Shown here: positions 34,032 to 42,571 of the stretch, piece by piece | Numbering within the stretch: position 1 is the first letter of the stretch | Layout of the letters: every line of letters begins with the position of its first letter | Source: an uncultured Bacteroidales bacterium | GTDB lineage: Bacteria; Bacteroidota; Bacteroidia; Bacteroidales; Paludibacteraceae | Assembly: GCA_900319005.1 (NCBI GenBank) | Contig: ONMV01000009.1 | Location: 1-64,000 of the forward strand | Direction of reading: 5' to 3' | Length of the DNA stretch: 64,000 nt | Notes under the pieces: model-generated | The model's database searches: none | Seen by the model: the letters and a program-made list of their open reading frames with translations, nothing else | What the model was told of the DNA's origin: nothing | Made by a program: the position numbers and the translations under genes

Positions 34032-35252
34032 TCAGTCTTTCTTATAAGCATATCGTTTGCAGAAGTTCGTGGCTTCCGAAGGAGTCATGACTTCTTTCTG
34101 TAAATATTTCACGCAATACAGGGCGAGCGAGTAGGCATTGGGTGCTTGCAGCCAAGCCGGTCTGCTCTTTTTAAGTGAGCGTAGCCACTTCTGAGCGGTT
34201 TTGTCCCCTTTGGTGGCAGCTCGTTCGTCCATGGATTCCAAGCGTTTTTCGGCGAGTTCGAGTTCGGATGCAGGCATTTGCAGGTACTCCCGGTATAGTT
34301 TCTCTATCTCGATATGGTCCCAGTTGATCTTTTTGCCGGTAAACTCGGGTGTGTAGGTATCATCTTGGGCAATCGAGCGCACTTGTGCGAATGACTTGCC
34401 GATTTTCTTGGTCGGTTTCCAACTCTCCCATCCTTCAACTGGAACCGATTTGACGCGTTCTGTTTGGTTGTAGAAGAGAACGACGTAGGCGTTCGTACCA
34501 TTGTCTACCTTGACCGTTTTGGTGTACCTGCCGTCGATGACGAGCCGGTCTTGCGAGTTGACGAACGTACGGATATCGCCTTGGAATTTGTCCGCTTTCA
34601 TGGCTTTGCGCGTGTCGCGCACAAAGTCCTGCGGATTATCGTTGGTGTAGATATTCTCGGTAACGGTATAGGTTTGTTCGAGTGTGAAGACAACGGACTT
34701 CTTGCCGGTATAGCGAGAGGTGATCTTGATCTTTTTGTCCTCTTTTTTGTGTTTGAAGTTCCCTATATAGATTAAGCCTTTGTTGGTTTCTCTCTCGCTG
34801 AAACGGCCTTTGTAGCCGGCTTTCGTCCAGGCTTCCGTATGTTCCTGTACCCATTTGGCGGCGCTGCCGGCCGGACGGATAGTCCGAGTGGCGGTGACGG
34901 TGGATTCTTTGATACAGAAAGTCGTAGTCTCTTTTGTTCTCTGATGGGCGATGGCGGATACATTGGTGTATTTGAGTACGCGACGACCGTAGCGGAATTC
35001 CGCAGAGAGGAACGTGCGGTGGTCTTTCGGGCTGACTTTTATCGATACCGTATAGGTACCCTTTACGCCGCGTTTTGCGAGGTTGTCGTTCAGTTCCTTT
35101 CCGAGCCCTTGGAAGTAGGCTATCGGTTTTGTTATGCGCAACCGGCAGTTGTTAGGCTGGCGGTCGGAGAGCACACCGGCGAATGTATCCTGCATAAGCA
35201 CGATACATTGGCGGCACTCAGAAAGAGTTATATGTTTTACATTGTTAGGCAT
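34032..35252 (-). CDS. Large hypothetical protein (406 aa)
   Basis: Basic, mixed beta (residues 1-270) and helical (270-406). Nothing I can match to a family. It lies between membrane-protein genes, so it may be a virion component or a late-block regulator; this is inference only. Confidence 0.75.
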   Translation of the reverse strand: MPNNVKHITLSECRQCIVLMQDTFAGVLSDRQPNNCRLRITKPIAYFQGLGKELNDNLAKRGVKGTYTVSIKVSPKDHRTFLSAEFRYGRRVLKYTNVSAIAHQRTKETTTFCIKESTVTATRTIRPAGSAAKWVQEHTEAWTKAGYKGRFSERETNKGLIYIGNFKHKKEDKKIKITSRYTGKKSVVFTLEQTYTVTENIYTNDNPQDFVRDTRKAMKADKFQGDIRTFVNSQDRLVIDGRYTKTVKVDNGTNAYVVLFYNQTERVKSVPVEGWESWKPTKKIGKSFAQVRSIAQDDTYTPEFTGKKINWDHIEIEKLYREYLQMPASELELAEKRLESMDERAATKGDKTAQKWLRSLKKSRPAWLQAPNAYSLALYCVKYLQKEVMTPSEATNFCKRYAYKKD

Positions 35253-35253
35253 A

Positions 35254-35514
35254 TTATATTTTGTCTATGATAATCGTTCCTTTTTCTTTTCTTCCTTGTG
35301 GTGTTATGCGCCAGTAGCTGTGATTCCCGTTGCTGTCTTTGCCCGGATGTATCTCAAAGGGTTTGAGGTATCTTCCGAAGTAGTTCTGAATGAGGTCCAA
35401 GGCGTGCTCGTAGAGATAGCGCATACTCGCTTCGGACCGATGGTTCGCTTCGAGGGTGCGGATCAGGTCGTTGGTGCGTTTGTCCTTGATATTTACAACG
35501 AGTTTGTATGCCAT
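35254..35514 (-). CDS. Hypothetical protein (86 aa)
   Basis: MAYKLVVNIKDKRTNDLIRT start, basic, helix-turn pattern then beta hairpin (SYWRITPQGRKEKGTIII). Function unknown. Confidence 0.7.
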   Translation of the reverse strand: MAYKLVVNIKDKRTNDLIRTLEANHRSEASMRYLYEHALDLIQNYFGRYLKPFEIHPGKDSNGNHSYWRITPQGRKEKGTIIIDKI

Positions 35515-35540
35515 GGCGTGTCTTGTTTTTGTCGTGTTCT

Positions 35541-36131
35541 TTACATCAGCCGGAATGCTTTGTAGCAGTCTTCCATAAGGGGCTCAGAGCCGTTTTCGAC
35601 AATAGCCATAGCATACACGAGTTTGGTCATGTGCTCTTGGTTGGTGTAGTCGATGACGAACTCTTTTGACGTAAAGAGTTCCGGCCAGGTATTGATAACG
35701 CGTGAAGCGTAGCGCACAGGGTTGTTTCCGTCACCCCAGGGTGCCCAGCGGTTGATGATTTTCTCGATGGTGTTGCAGCCGTACTTGCGAATGTAGGTGC
35801 GGATGCAGCACATGGCTGCGCGGAAGCCGTATGCCATATTCTGGAATTGGCAGAAGGATCCGTCGGTGGACGGTTTGATTTCACCTTTCCAGTTGTTGCC
35901 GGAAATACGGATGTTGAGCGGATTGTTGTTACGATAGCCGCGTACTTTGGTATCGTAAGCAGGATTCGGTTGTTCCATATAGTCTATTGTTATAGGTGTT
36001 GCATGTTCAATGTCTTCTTCCACGTAGTGGCGGAAGCGGCGTATCTTAAAGTACAGAATCGTTCCGCCGATAGCTGCGAGCAGCGCACAGCAGAGGATCG
36101 ATGTATGTAAGTTAGTCCAGCGGAATTTCAT
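35541..36131 (-). CDS. Membrane-anchored virion-type muralytic protein (NNNPLNIR family)
   Basis: A 196-residue protein with an N-terminal TM (about residues 10-28). The soluble part starts RGYRNNNPLNIRISGN and continues with WKGEIKPSTDGSFCQFQNMA, RAAMCCIRTYIRKYGCNTIEKI and INRWAPWGDGN. This is the family often annotated as structural protein P5-like in phages, thought to have a lysozyme-like fold and to open the cell wall during entry. The membrane anchor fits a virus with an internal membrane. Catalytic residues cannot be assigned from sequence alone. Confidence 0.75.
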   Translation of the reverse strand: MKFRWTNLHTSILCCALLAAIGGTILYFKIRRFRHYVEEDIEHATPITIDYMEQPNPAYDTKVRGYRNNNPLNIRISGNNWKGEIKPSTDGSFCQFQNMAYGFRAAMCCIRTYIRKYGCNTIEKIINRWAPWGDGNNPVRYASRVINTWPELFTSKEFVIDYTNQEHMTKLVYAMAIVENGSEPLMEDCYKAFRLM

Positions 36132-36588
36132 CGGGTAATACGGTTTCTATTATTGGTTCTATTGTCGGTTCTATTGTTATATCATTTGTAGTACCGTTTG
36201 TAGTCATCTTGTAGTGTTTGTAGTACTTGTAGATGAGGTAGCCGATACCTGCAGCAAGGACGATGATGAGGATCGTCATCAGGACCTTGCGTTTGCGGTT
36301 GGTGACGGAAGCAAGGGCATTCGATGCTTCTTTATAGGAGCCGTACCAGGTTATTTTGTCCTCTGCTTTCACCCATCCTTTGTCGGTGTGTGCCCACTGT
36401 GCGCCGTAGAGGTCCGGCATAAGCGTCTCGTTGGTAACGAGCGCTACGAGTCGTGACGAGGTTTTTTTGCCGGTATCTGCGAAGCGATAGCGCGCTTTAC
36501 CGTCTTTGTCGCCGCCGTTTTCCATTTTGCAAAGAATGGTTCCGGCCGGAATGTCTATGACGCCGTATGTGGTATTATTTTTTTTCAT
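36112..36588 (-). CDS. Single-span membrane protein (158 aa)
   Basis: Start at 36588 (MKKNNTTYGVIDIPAG). A soluble N-terminal domain (about 1-100) with KARYRFADTG and a tryptophan-rich segment, a TM at about 105-123, and a C-terminal tail with repeated TIEPTIEPIIE. It overlaps both neighbours, so translation is coupled. Confidence 0.75.
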   Translation of the reverse strand: MKKNNTTYGVIDIPAGTILCKMENGGDKDGKARYRFADTGKKTSSRLVALVTNETLMPDLYGAQWAHTDKGWVKAEDKITWYGSYKEASNALASVTNRKRKVLMTILIIVLAAGIGYLIYKYYKHYKMTTNGTTNDITIEPTIEPIIETVLPDEIPLD

Positions 36589-36868
36589 CTTTCTTCTCTT
36601 CGTCGAGGTTGATACCGAGCGGCGCAAGGACGTGTTCGTCGATGATGCCGGTGATACCTTTGTCTTTAAGGGTTTTGCTCCACCATGCACGGATGTACTT
36701 CAGGTAAGAAGACTGTTGAGGAGCGTATCGGGTAGTCAGTCCTGCTCCGTTGGTCTCAGCTATGACTTTTCCCGCTTCCCAATCTTTTTTGGGGAGCGAG
36801 TAAATGAGGTAGAGCACGTAGGCGATTACCAGATATTTGATGATGGTTTTGGTTTTGGGTTTAGTCAT
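36575..36868 (-). CDS. Small membrane-anchored protein (97 aa)
   Basis: N-terminal TM (about residues 9-25) and a soluble part containing YIRAWWSKTLKDKG. Part of the overlapping membrane-protein cluster. Confidence 0.75.
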   Translation of the reverse strand: MTKPKTKTIIKYLVIAYVLYLIYSLPKKDWEAGKVIAETNGAGLTTRYAPQQSSYLKYIRAWWSKTLKDKGITGIIDEHVLAPLGINLDEEKKDEKK

Positions 36869-37266
36869 AACTTAACAAGTATCATTAGGAGCAGGATGAC
36901 TGCCGTTATACCTATCCATAAGCACCGTTGCGGGCTGTGAGGCTTCATGGGTTTGCCGGTGGTTTGTTCGACCACTTCGTATGCGAAGTCTTCGCAGTTG
37001 TTGTTCATCCAGTCGAAGCGTTTGTCGTCTTTTTGCATGATACTTATCGGGTCGAAGGTATAGCGTATCGGGTACTCTTCTTGGCTGATGATATGTCTGC
37101 CTTTCATGAAAGTGCCGTAATCGACGATTTCGACGCCGCTGGTAGAGCGGTGTATGATCACCGGGTTTCCTTCCGTGTCGTAGAACTTAATCGCTCTGTG
37201 GAAGACGAAGGGAGGAAAGCCGATGGCATTTGTGGTGATGAGTGTTATGTTTTGTTGTTGTTTCAT
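36865..37266 (-). CDS. LRAT/H-rev107-like protein (permuted NlpC/P60 fold) with C-terminal TM
   Basis: A 133-residue protein. FHRAIKFYDTEGNPVIIHRS provides the first histidine (about residue 23) and a second (His39). MNNNCEDFAYEVV (Cys91) matches the NCEHF box of LRAT/H-rev107 thiol acyltransferases and permuted NlpC/P60 enzymes. A single TM ends the protein (about 115-131). This order, H-box then NC box then C-terminal anchor, is that of mammalian H-rev107 phospholipases. It could act on lipids or peptidoglycan during entry or release. The family call rests on short motifs. Confidence 0.55.
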   Translation of the reverse strand: MKQQQNITLITTNAIGFPPFVFHRAIKFYDTEGNPVIIHRSTSGVEIVDYGTFMKGRHIISQEEYPIRYTFDPISIMQKDDKRFDWMNNNCEDFAYEVVEQTTGKPMKPHSPQRCLWIGITAVILLLMILVKL

Positions 37267-37538
37267 GCTTCTTTGTTGGGTGTGATTACGATTTCGGGCA
37301 ATTCGCCGCCGTCGTAGGTGATTTCGTCCTCTTTGTCAGCAATGACTTTGCCGAAGGTTTTCCAATAGGAGCTGCAGAAGTCGAGGTACGTGGGCGTAGT
37401 CTCGTCCTTGACTTCAAAGAGTGACGGATGCTCTGCTTTGTACTTTTTCCATTGTTTCAATGGGAGAGTGAAGTACAATAAGAGCATGGTGATGCCGCCG
37501 AGTCCGATGGCGAAGCTTATTTTTGTGATAGCTTTCAT
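37263..37538 (-). CDS. Small membrane-anchored protein (91 aa)
   Basis: N-terminal TM (about residues 7-26), acidic soluble C-terminal part with ELPEIVITPNKEA. ATGA overlap with its neighbours. Confidence 0.75.
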   Translation of the reverse strand: MKAITKISFAIGLGGITMLLLYFTLPLKQWKKYKAEHPSLFEVKDETTPTYLDFCSSYWKTFGKVIADKEDEITYDGGELPEIVITPNKEA

Positions 37539-37888
37539 TGTTGTTTGATTTTGATTTGTTTAACAAGCTTGTATATGGCTGGGCTGACGAGGACGAGGAC
37601 GGCAGCGGCGAGGGCGATATAGATGATCCATTTTTGGATTTTGTCTACATCTTCGGAAGTACCTTTGAAGGACTTGCCGAGAAGGGTCTCGAGCCATCCT
37701 CCGCCTCGGTACCATAACTTGCCGTCTTGCTCGAATATCAAGTCGGTGCATTCAGCGCCGTTATCGAGGAAGTAACGGGTGCGTCCGGTGCCTTTGTCTT
37801 CCTTTACCCACCATACCTTTATTTGTTTGCCACCGTTGGAAGCGGTGGTATACACGTGGTAGTAATATAAGCAGTCAGCTTTCGTCAT
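37535..37888 (-). CDS. Single-span membrane protein (117 aa)
   Basis: Start at 37888 (MTKADCLYYYHVYTTASNGG), overlapping the upstream stop as ATGA. The soluble domain (about 1-85) has a beta pattern with KVWWVKEDKGTGRTRYFLD, similar in style to the 36112-36588 protein (possible paralogue). The TM is at about 90-110. Confidence 0.75.
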   Translation of the reverse strand: MTKADCLYYYHVYTTASNGGKQIKVWWVKEDKGTGRTRYFLDNGAECTDLIFEQDGKLWYRGGGWLETLLGKSFKGTSEDVDKIQKWIIYIALAAAVLVLVSPAIYKLVKQIKIKQQ

Positions 37889-38412
37889 AGCGGTTTCGCG
37901 AATTTCACCAATGCCCAGGCTCCTATGGCAATAATGGCTAATATCAATGCCAATGCGCCCGTAAAGGCAAGTCCTTTTTCCCACCATCGCATTTTGAACA
38001 CTTCAACCGGTCTGTCCTTGTAAGCGGTAACGTAGTGCATTTGCGTGATTGTATCTACGCGCACGATAGTATCCGGTTTGGCGGTGGATGCGAGTGAGAA
38101 TGTACCGTCGCCGTTGGCGGAGAGGGCGGCTTCGGAGCGACCGGTGGCTACGATGACCATAGGTAAGGAACTGTCTGTGGCCTTGGCGGTCGTGTCCGAA
38201 GCTGCCTTTGCTATCGAATCCATGGCAATGATATCCGATAGGGTGATGGTTGTGGCGTTGGTTTCCATCGGACGGATGACGGTATCATGCACGTAGATTG
38301 TATCTACGTATTGCAGTTCCGGATGACGTTCGAGGAAACGCGCCAGGCGCTTCTCCGCAGCACAGCTGCAGAGGAGCACGGCGATCGATAATATGGCAAG
38401 GAGTTTTTTCAT
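37885..38412 (-). CDS. Lipoprotein with additional C-terminal TM (175 aa)
   Basis: Lipobox MKKLLAILSIAVLLCSCAAE, a threonine/aspartate-rich middle and a C-terminal TM (about residues 147-169). Anchoring at both ends could let it span the periplasm, like Rz/Rz1-type spanins in one polypeptide. Spanin function is inferred. Confidence 0.75.
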   Translation of the reverse strand: MKKLLAILSIAVLLCSCAAEKRLARFLERHPELQYVDTIYVHDTVIRPMETNATTITLSDIIAMDSIAKAASDTTAKATDSSLPMVIVATGRSEAALSANGDGTFSLASTAKPDTIVRVDTITQMHYVTAYKDRPVEVFKMRWWEKGLAFTGALALILAIIAIGAWALVKFAKPL

Positions 38413-38418
38413 TGCTGA

Positions 38419-38802
38419 TTAGTTGTAGTCGGGTTCGTAGCCGGCGGCGATGAGTGCTTCAAAAGTCCGTTTGGAGATTTTGTAGCGCTCGCAGTCGGTG
38501 TGGCTCTTACCAACGTTCATTTCGTACAGACATGCGGTTTCATCTTCGTGGTCTTCGAGGTTCTCGGAGTCGGCGAGGATATATACGTAGTCTGACTTTT
38601 TGGCGAGTGCCAAGGCTTCCTTGGTGGATATTTCCGCTACGGAAGCGTAGTCCGACGTGTCGGGCTCGTCGTACGGGTTCTTGTTGGTTTCCGGTTTTTT
38701 GTTCTCTTTTAAGGTCTTGACCGATTTCTCTTTTTTCCAGCCGATGTAGTACCAGATACCCAGTACTGCGGCGATTATAATCAGGTAGTGATAAGCTTTC
38801 AT
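38419..38802 (-). CDS. Small membrane-anchored acidic protein (127 aa)
   Basis: N-terminal TM (about residues 4-20), then an acidic soluble part with EISTKEALALAKKSDYVYIL. Family unknown. Confidence 0.75.
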   Translation of the reverse strand: MKAYHYLIIIAAVLGIWYYIGWKKEKSVKTLKENKKPETNKNPYDEPDTSDYASVAEISTKEALALAKKSDYVYILADSENLEDHEDETACLYEMNVGKSHTDCERYKISKRTFEALIAAGYEPDYN

Positions 38803-38810
38803 AGGTGTGG

Positions 38811-39260
38811 TTATTTAATATACGGATATGGGTCGTTTGATATTGCTCGCATTTTCTTGGGTGCCTCGCGGTTGGTCCAGTGACGGTCTATTTCGAATAT
38901 AAGTCCCGTTCCGGTCTCTTTTACGAAGCCGTTCAGCCATAGTTCGTATGTGCCGCTTGCGGCAGTCGCATTGAATTGCGTAGCGACGGAATCGTTGACG
39001 GCTTTGAGTGCAGCGATTTCTTTGGTGTTGCCGTTTTCTAATACCTCGGCTTTGGTGGTAACTTTCCCGAAGGAAATAGTGTCGCCTACTTGTAAGGCGA
39101 TGGAGGCTGTGCCGTCCATAGCGTAAGAACCTTCGGGGAAGGAAACTTCGAATTGGCCGTCACCATTGCCGGTGAGTTTTACTCCGTAGGCAATGCCGAA
39201 CTGCGTGTGGCACGAGCAGAGTGCGAAGCACGCGATGATTGCAAAGATGATCTTTTTCAT
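38811..39260 (-). CDS. Lipoprotein (149 aa)
   Basis: Lipobox MKKIIFAIIACFALCSCHTQ. The mature protein is beta-rich (KLTGNGDGQFEVSFPEGSYA). Part of the possible lysis or virion-membrane cluster. Confidence 0.75.
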   Translation of the reverse strand: MKKIIFAIIACFALCSCHTQFGIAYGVKLTGNGDGQFEVSFPEGSYAMDGTASIALQVGDTISFGKVTTKAEVLENGNTKEIAALKAVNDSVATQFNATAASGTYELWLNGFVKETGTGLIFEIDRHWTNREAPKKMRAISNDPYPYIK

Positions 39261-39262
39261 AC

Positions 39263-39490
39263 TTATTCTTGTTTTGGGTTGTTTTTGTTGTTTCTGTAGG
39301 TTCTATACTTGTATGTGTAGTCCACTCCGAAGAGTGCGCCTGCGAAGGATAATGCTTCACCGAAGCCGACGAGTACAGAGTTGTGAATCTCTCCTGTAGG
39401 GCTTACCCAGAAGCCGCAGAAGATGAGCACGAGCCCTGCGAGGGTTACGAGGCATGCAATGATCAGTTGGATGGTTAATTTATCTTTCAT
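39263..39490 (-). CDS. Holin-like small membrane protein (75 aa)
   Basis: Two TM segments (about residues 8-28 and 38-55) with FCGFWVSPTGEIHNSVLVGF and GEALSFAGALFGVDYTYKY, a sequence type common in Bacteroidetes prophages next to lysis genes. The short charged tail is typical of holins. Family assignment is from memory of the motif. Confidence 0.65.
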   Translation of the reverse strand: MKDKLTIQLIIACLVTLAGLVLIFCGFWVSPTGEIHNSVLVGFGEALSFAGALFGVDYTYKYRTYRNNKNNPKQE

Positions 39491-39518
39491 TGTCAGTTCA
39501 ATTTTTACACATACGGTT

Positions 39519-40652
39519 TCATTTCTTTCTCTTTATATCATTGATTATTGCGTTGCGGTCCACTTCGCTGTAAATTTGTGTGGTTTGCAGTTTGGTATGA
39601 CCGAGTAGTTTTTGAATAGTCGTTAGTTGAACGCCTCTTTGTCCCAGTAGCGTAGCGAATGTGTGTCGGCTGCTATGGAAAGTGATTTTAGCGTCAGCGT
39701 CAATTCGGTCGAGTATTCCGCGAAGTACTTTGTTAACGGCTGAGTTGCTTGCAAGTGAAGTAGTCAGTTTGTTGATTTGATTGTCATATTTTTCAAGTAT
39801 GACCATCATTTTTCCGTCAAAGAGTTCTGCTATAGGGATTTCAACGATGAAGCCTGTCTTGACCATTTTCTTGGTTAGCCATCCATCTTTGATGTGTTCC
39901 GGGCGTAGCGAGATTATATCTGAAAAGCGTAGTCCGGTATAGCAGCCGATAAGGAATGCGTCTCTGATTTTGTCCTCGTTTCCTTTTAGGTTGAGCCTTT
40001 CGAGTTTCGTCACTTCCTCTTTGGTTAGGAAGCCTTTTTTCGATACCATTTGTTGGATGCGGAATCGATCGAAAGGATTAACCGTGATAAAGTCGCGCTT
40101 GCGCGCTTCGTTGAGTACGGCTCGTAGAAGGCGTAGTCGGCTGATGCGCGTATTGTGCGCGATGCCGCTTTCTCGTAGCCATTTGTCGTACGAAACGATA
40201 AACTGATAGTCAATATCAGTGATTAGTATTCCTTTGCGGAATTTCTCCAGGTTGTTAAAGAGCGTTTGGTAGTTGAGTTTGGTGAGGTTTTTACGTTCAC
40301 TTTGTTCTACCACTTCCGTTCCGAAGTCTGCCAGTTTTGCTGCCGGCGATATATGCGTCCGGACAGCTTCTTTGAGCATGGGTAGATTTACTTCAACTCC
40401 CTTCTTAATGTATTCCAGTTCTACGCGTTCGATATCTTGTATCATTATGTAGAGCGCGTAGTTGATGGATTGTTCGTTTGGTGTGTTTACAATCGTACCG
40501 TGATCAAAGTTTTCCGGCTTGACGTAGGTATGTGTTGTAAAGTATATTCTGCGTTTTTGTTGTGTGCATTCGATTTCCAAAAGTCCTTCGCCTGATTTGT
40601 TTAGCCTATGGCTTCTGTTGTAGACGATTCGATAACGTATTTTATGTATCAT
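39519..40652 (-). CDS. Second tyrosine recombinase
   Basis: A 377-residue recombinase of the usual Bacteroidetes type: N-terminal arm-binding domain, SAM-like core-binding domain (about 105-200), catalytic domain with CYTGLRFSDIISLR (Arg I), TFHSSRHTFATLLG (His-x-x-Arg) and LLGHTKLQTTQIYSEVDR (His and Tyr). It is not near either end of the element but directly downstream of the spike gene. It may be a DNA invertase, a dimer resolvase or the integrase of a nested element. No target site is proven. Confidence 0.9.
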   Translation of the reverse strand: MIHKIRYRIVYNRSHRLNKSGEGLLEIECTQQKRRIYFTTHTYVKPENFDHGTIVNTPNEQSINYALYIMIQDIERVELEYIKKGVEVNLPMLKEAVRTHISPAAKLADFGTEVVEQSERKNLTKLNYQTLFNNLEKFRKGILITDIDYQFIVSYDKWLRESGIAHNTRISRLRLLRAVLNEARKRDFITVNPFDRFRIQQMVSKKGFLTKEEVTKLERLNLKGNEDKIRDAFLIGCYTGLRFSDIISLRPEHIKDGWLTKKMVKTGFIVEIPIAELFDGKMMVILEKYDNQINKLTTSLASNSAVNKVLRGILDRIDADAKITFHSSRHTFATLLGQRGVQLTTIQKLLGHTKLQTTQIYSEVDRNAIINDIKRKK

Positions 40653-40804
40653 GGCGTATTGGGCTTTTGGTTAGTTTGTCCTCTTTATTCGTTTTTGAGC
40701 TTTAGAATAATTCGGGAACAACTAATTATTTTCAGTACGTTTTTTACTTGTAAATCACTGTATTTGTGATAGTTACGTAGTAAGTTAAAAGAGCGAAGAT
40801 TATA

Positions 40805-40851
40805 ATTATTTGCATATTGTTGCGCGTATATGGCAATAATATGCAAATAAT
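40805..40851. promoter_or_regulatory. Long inverted repeat between the spike and recombinase genes
   Basis: ATTATTTGCATATT (40805-40818) and AATATGCAAATAAT (40838-40851) are perfect inverted arms, with TTGC/GCAA inside. It begins 9 bp after the spike stop. It could be a terminator hairpin (no T-run), a recombinase site or an operator; each arm contains the TTTGCATAT promoter word. Confidence 0.7.
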
Positions 40852-40859
40852 CAAATCAA

Positions 40860-42563
40860 TTAGGCGTTGTCAGCGGGATTCCAAATGGCTAATGTACCAT
40901 CGGTTTTGAGGGCTGCGATTTGCGTGTAAGATACGTTCTGGGTGAAGGCTATAGTGAGTTTATTATTCTCGTCTGATCCCTTTGTACCGTTGAGTATCTG
41001 GGCATAGCGTACATAGTCGGAATCGGTGCTGCCGCCTGTTACATCAAGGAATTGAATACCTTCGAAAGCCGTGATATATTGGCAGTTGTTCCCGAACGTG
41101 TTGGCTCCGCAGTTGTTCCCGAACGTATTGTAGTTACAATCGTTCCCGAATGTGTTGTTTTTACAACCGTTCCCGAACGTGTTATTGTAGCAACTGTTCC
41201 CGAATGTGTTGTTGAAGCAGTTGTTCCCGAATGTGTTATTCTGGAAGTAGTTCCCGAATGTGTTGTTGTAGCAGTAGTTCCCGAATGTGTTGTATCGGAA
41301 GTAGTTCCCGAATGTGTTATTCTGGAAGTAGTTCCCGAACGTGTTGGTTCCGCAGTTGTTCCCGAATGTGTTGTTGTTGCAACTGTTCCCGAATGTGTTG
41401 TTGTAACAATCGTTCCCGAATGTGTTACTTTCACAACCGTTCCCGAATGTATTGCGATAGCAGTTGTTCCCGAATGTATTGTATTGGCAATTGTTCCCGA
41501 ATGTGTTGTACCAATAATTGTTCCCGAATGTGTTATATGTGCATTCGGATTCGAATACGTTAGCGTAGCAGTAGTTCGTGGTGTAGTTCCAGCTTTCTCC
41601 CTCTTCATCGTAGTAGCAATAGCTCATGCTATTAGCGAAGACGATGTTGTTGAGAACTTGTCTTCCTTTGTAGTACTGGTCATCTACTACGTATTCGTAA
41701 TAGGCGCTCTTGATGATGTTGTTTTTGCAGTAATCGGCGTAGTCGGTACCGCAATCATCATCAAGTTGTGCCTGGATGCACTCTGGAGAGAGACGGAACG
41801 GATGGGCGGACATGTCGTAATGATCGCCCGGAGTGGATCCGTCTTCGGAAGAAATTCCGTCAAAGGTATAATACCATCCGGAGTTGTCTTCATCGATTGT
41901 GTATTCGGTTCCTTGTACGTCTTGGGGTATCCAGTTGCCGTAGATGTCCTTGTTAGCCATGTGGCGGTTGCCGTTATCGGCATAAACAAGGGCTTCTTTA
42001 AGGCTACTGAGGGCGTCAGCAGTAAGCGAAGTGCTGCTGATGTCCGTGATAGCCCAACGTTTGAACTGGATGTTCTTGAAATCGTATGGGCAGTCGTTAT
42101 TGTGTTCGTCGATGAGACGATAGATAACGCCTTTGCCGTTATCAGCGTCAGCCCAGTTGTATTTGGTCGTATCGTTGTTGATATCGTACCATACTTGCCA
42201 TTTGTCGAGTTCTACATCGGCGAAGTACGTATCGCCTGCATGCGGTAACGCTGCAGCTTTAGCGAACAGTTTGTTCGTCGAGAGCGCTTGTAAGAGCAGA
42301 TCGAACGGATGTCCGGCAGAACGGAACTGAGCCGTTTCGCGTTCATCGACGGCTGTCGTTACGAAGTCCGTCATGCGATAGAAGGCACCCGGAACGAGGG
42401 CGTTCTGAGCAATGAGGGCAACGAGTTGCGCGTATGTCTTTTCTTCATAAACGAGCGATTTAGCCGCTTGATCGATAAGTTCGTTAACGGCTGCATTTGT
42501 CGCGTTTTTGTCGGCAGCAGTAATAGGCATGCCGTTTGTGAAGTTGGTTCTTAAGTGTTGCAT
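40860..42563 (-). CDS. Spike or receptor-binding protein with 17 nine-residue NTFGN repeats
   Basis: A 567-residue protein. The N-terminal part (LVPGAFYRMTDFVTT and VIYRLIDEHNNDCPYDFKNI) resembles the adhesin/tail-fibre-like proteins of Bacteroidetes gut phages. Residues about 341-494 are 17 consecutive nonapeptides NTFGNxCxx, where positions 6-9 vary (often Cys or Phe at position 7). This is compatible with a beta-solenoid with one turn per two repeats. A short C-terminal domain follows. It is the last gene of the structural operon and the best candidate for host recognition. Confidence 0.8.
   Translation of the reverse strand: MQHLRTNFTNGMPITAADKNATNAAVNELIDQAAKSLVYEEKTYAQLVALIAQNALVPGAFYRMTDFVTTAVDERETAQFRSAGHPFDLLLQALSTNKLFAKAAALPHAGDTYFADVELDKWQVWYDINNDTTKYNWADADNGKGVIYRLIDEHNNDCPYDFKNIQFKRWAITDISSTSLTADALSSLKEALVYADNGNRHMANKDIYGNWIPQDVQGTEYTIDEDNSGWYYTFDGISSEDGSTPGDHYDMSAHPFRLSPECIQAQLDDDCGTDYADYCKNNIIKSAYYEYVVDDQYYKGRQVLNNIVFANSMSYCYYDEEGESWNYTTNYCYANVFESECTYNTFGNNYWYNTFGNNCQYNTFGNNCYRNTFGNGCESNTFGNDCYNNTFGNSCNNNTFGNNCGTNTFGNYFQNNTFGNYFRYNTFGNYCYNNTFGNYFQNNTFGNNCFNNTFGNSCYNNTFGNGCKNNTFGNDCNYNTFGNNCGANTFGNNCQYITAFEGIQFLDVTGGSTDSDYVRYAQILNGTKGSDENNKLTIAFTQNVSYTQIAALKTDGTLAIWNPADNA
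41082..41541 (-). repeat. 27-bp coding repeat array (17 units) in the spike gene
   Basis: Each unit encodes NTFGN plus four variable residues. The constant bases are highly conserved while the last 12 bases vary between units. Recombination between units could change array length. Confidence 0.85.
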
Positions 42564-42571
42564 ATGTTTAA

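Noticed and set aside
41082-41541. Regular 27-bp repeats resembling a CRISPR array
   Set aside because: The period is 27 bp with no separate spacers, it is in frame within a protein, and no cas genes are present.
41052-42248. 398-codon rightward ORF opposite the spike gene
   Set aside because: Its valine/cysteine-rich product is the antisense translation of the NTFGN repeats; the leftward frame has proper start, operon position and family similarity.
40860-42563. Variable spike positions as the target of a diversity-generating retroelement
   Set aside because: No reverse transcriptase or template repeat is visible in the window.
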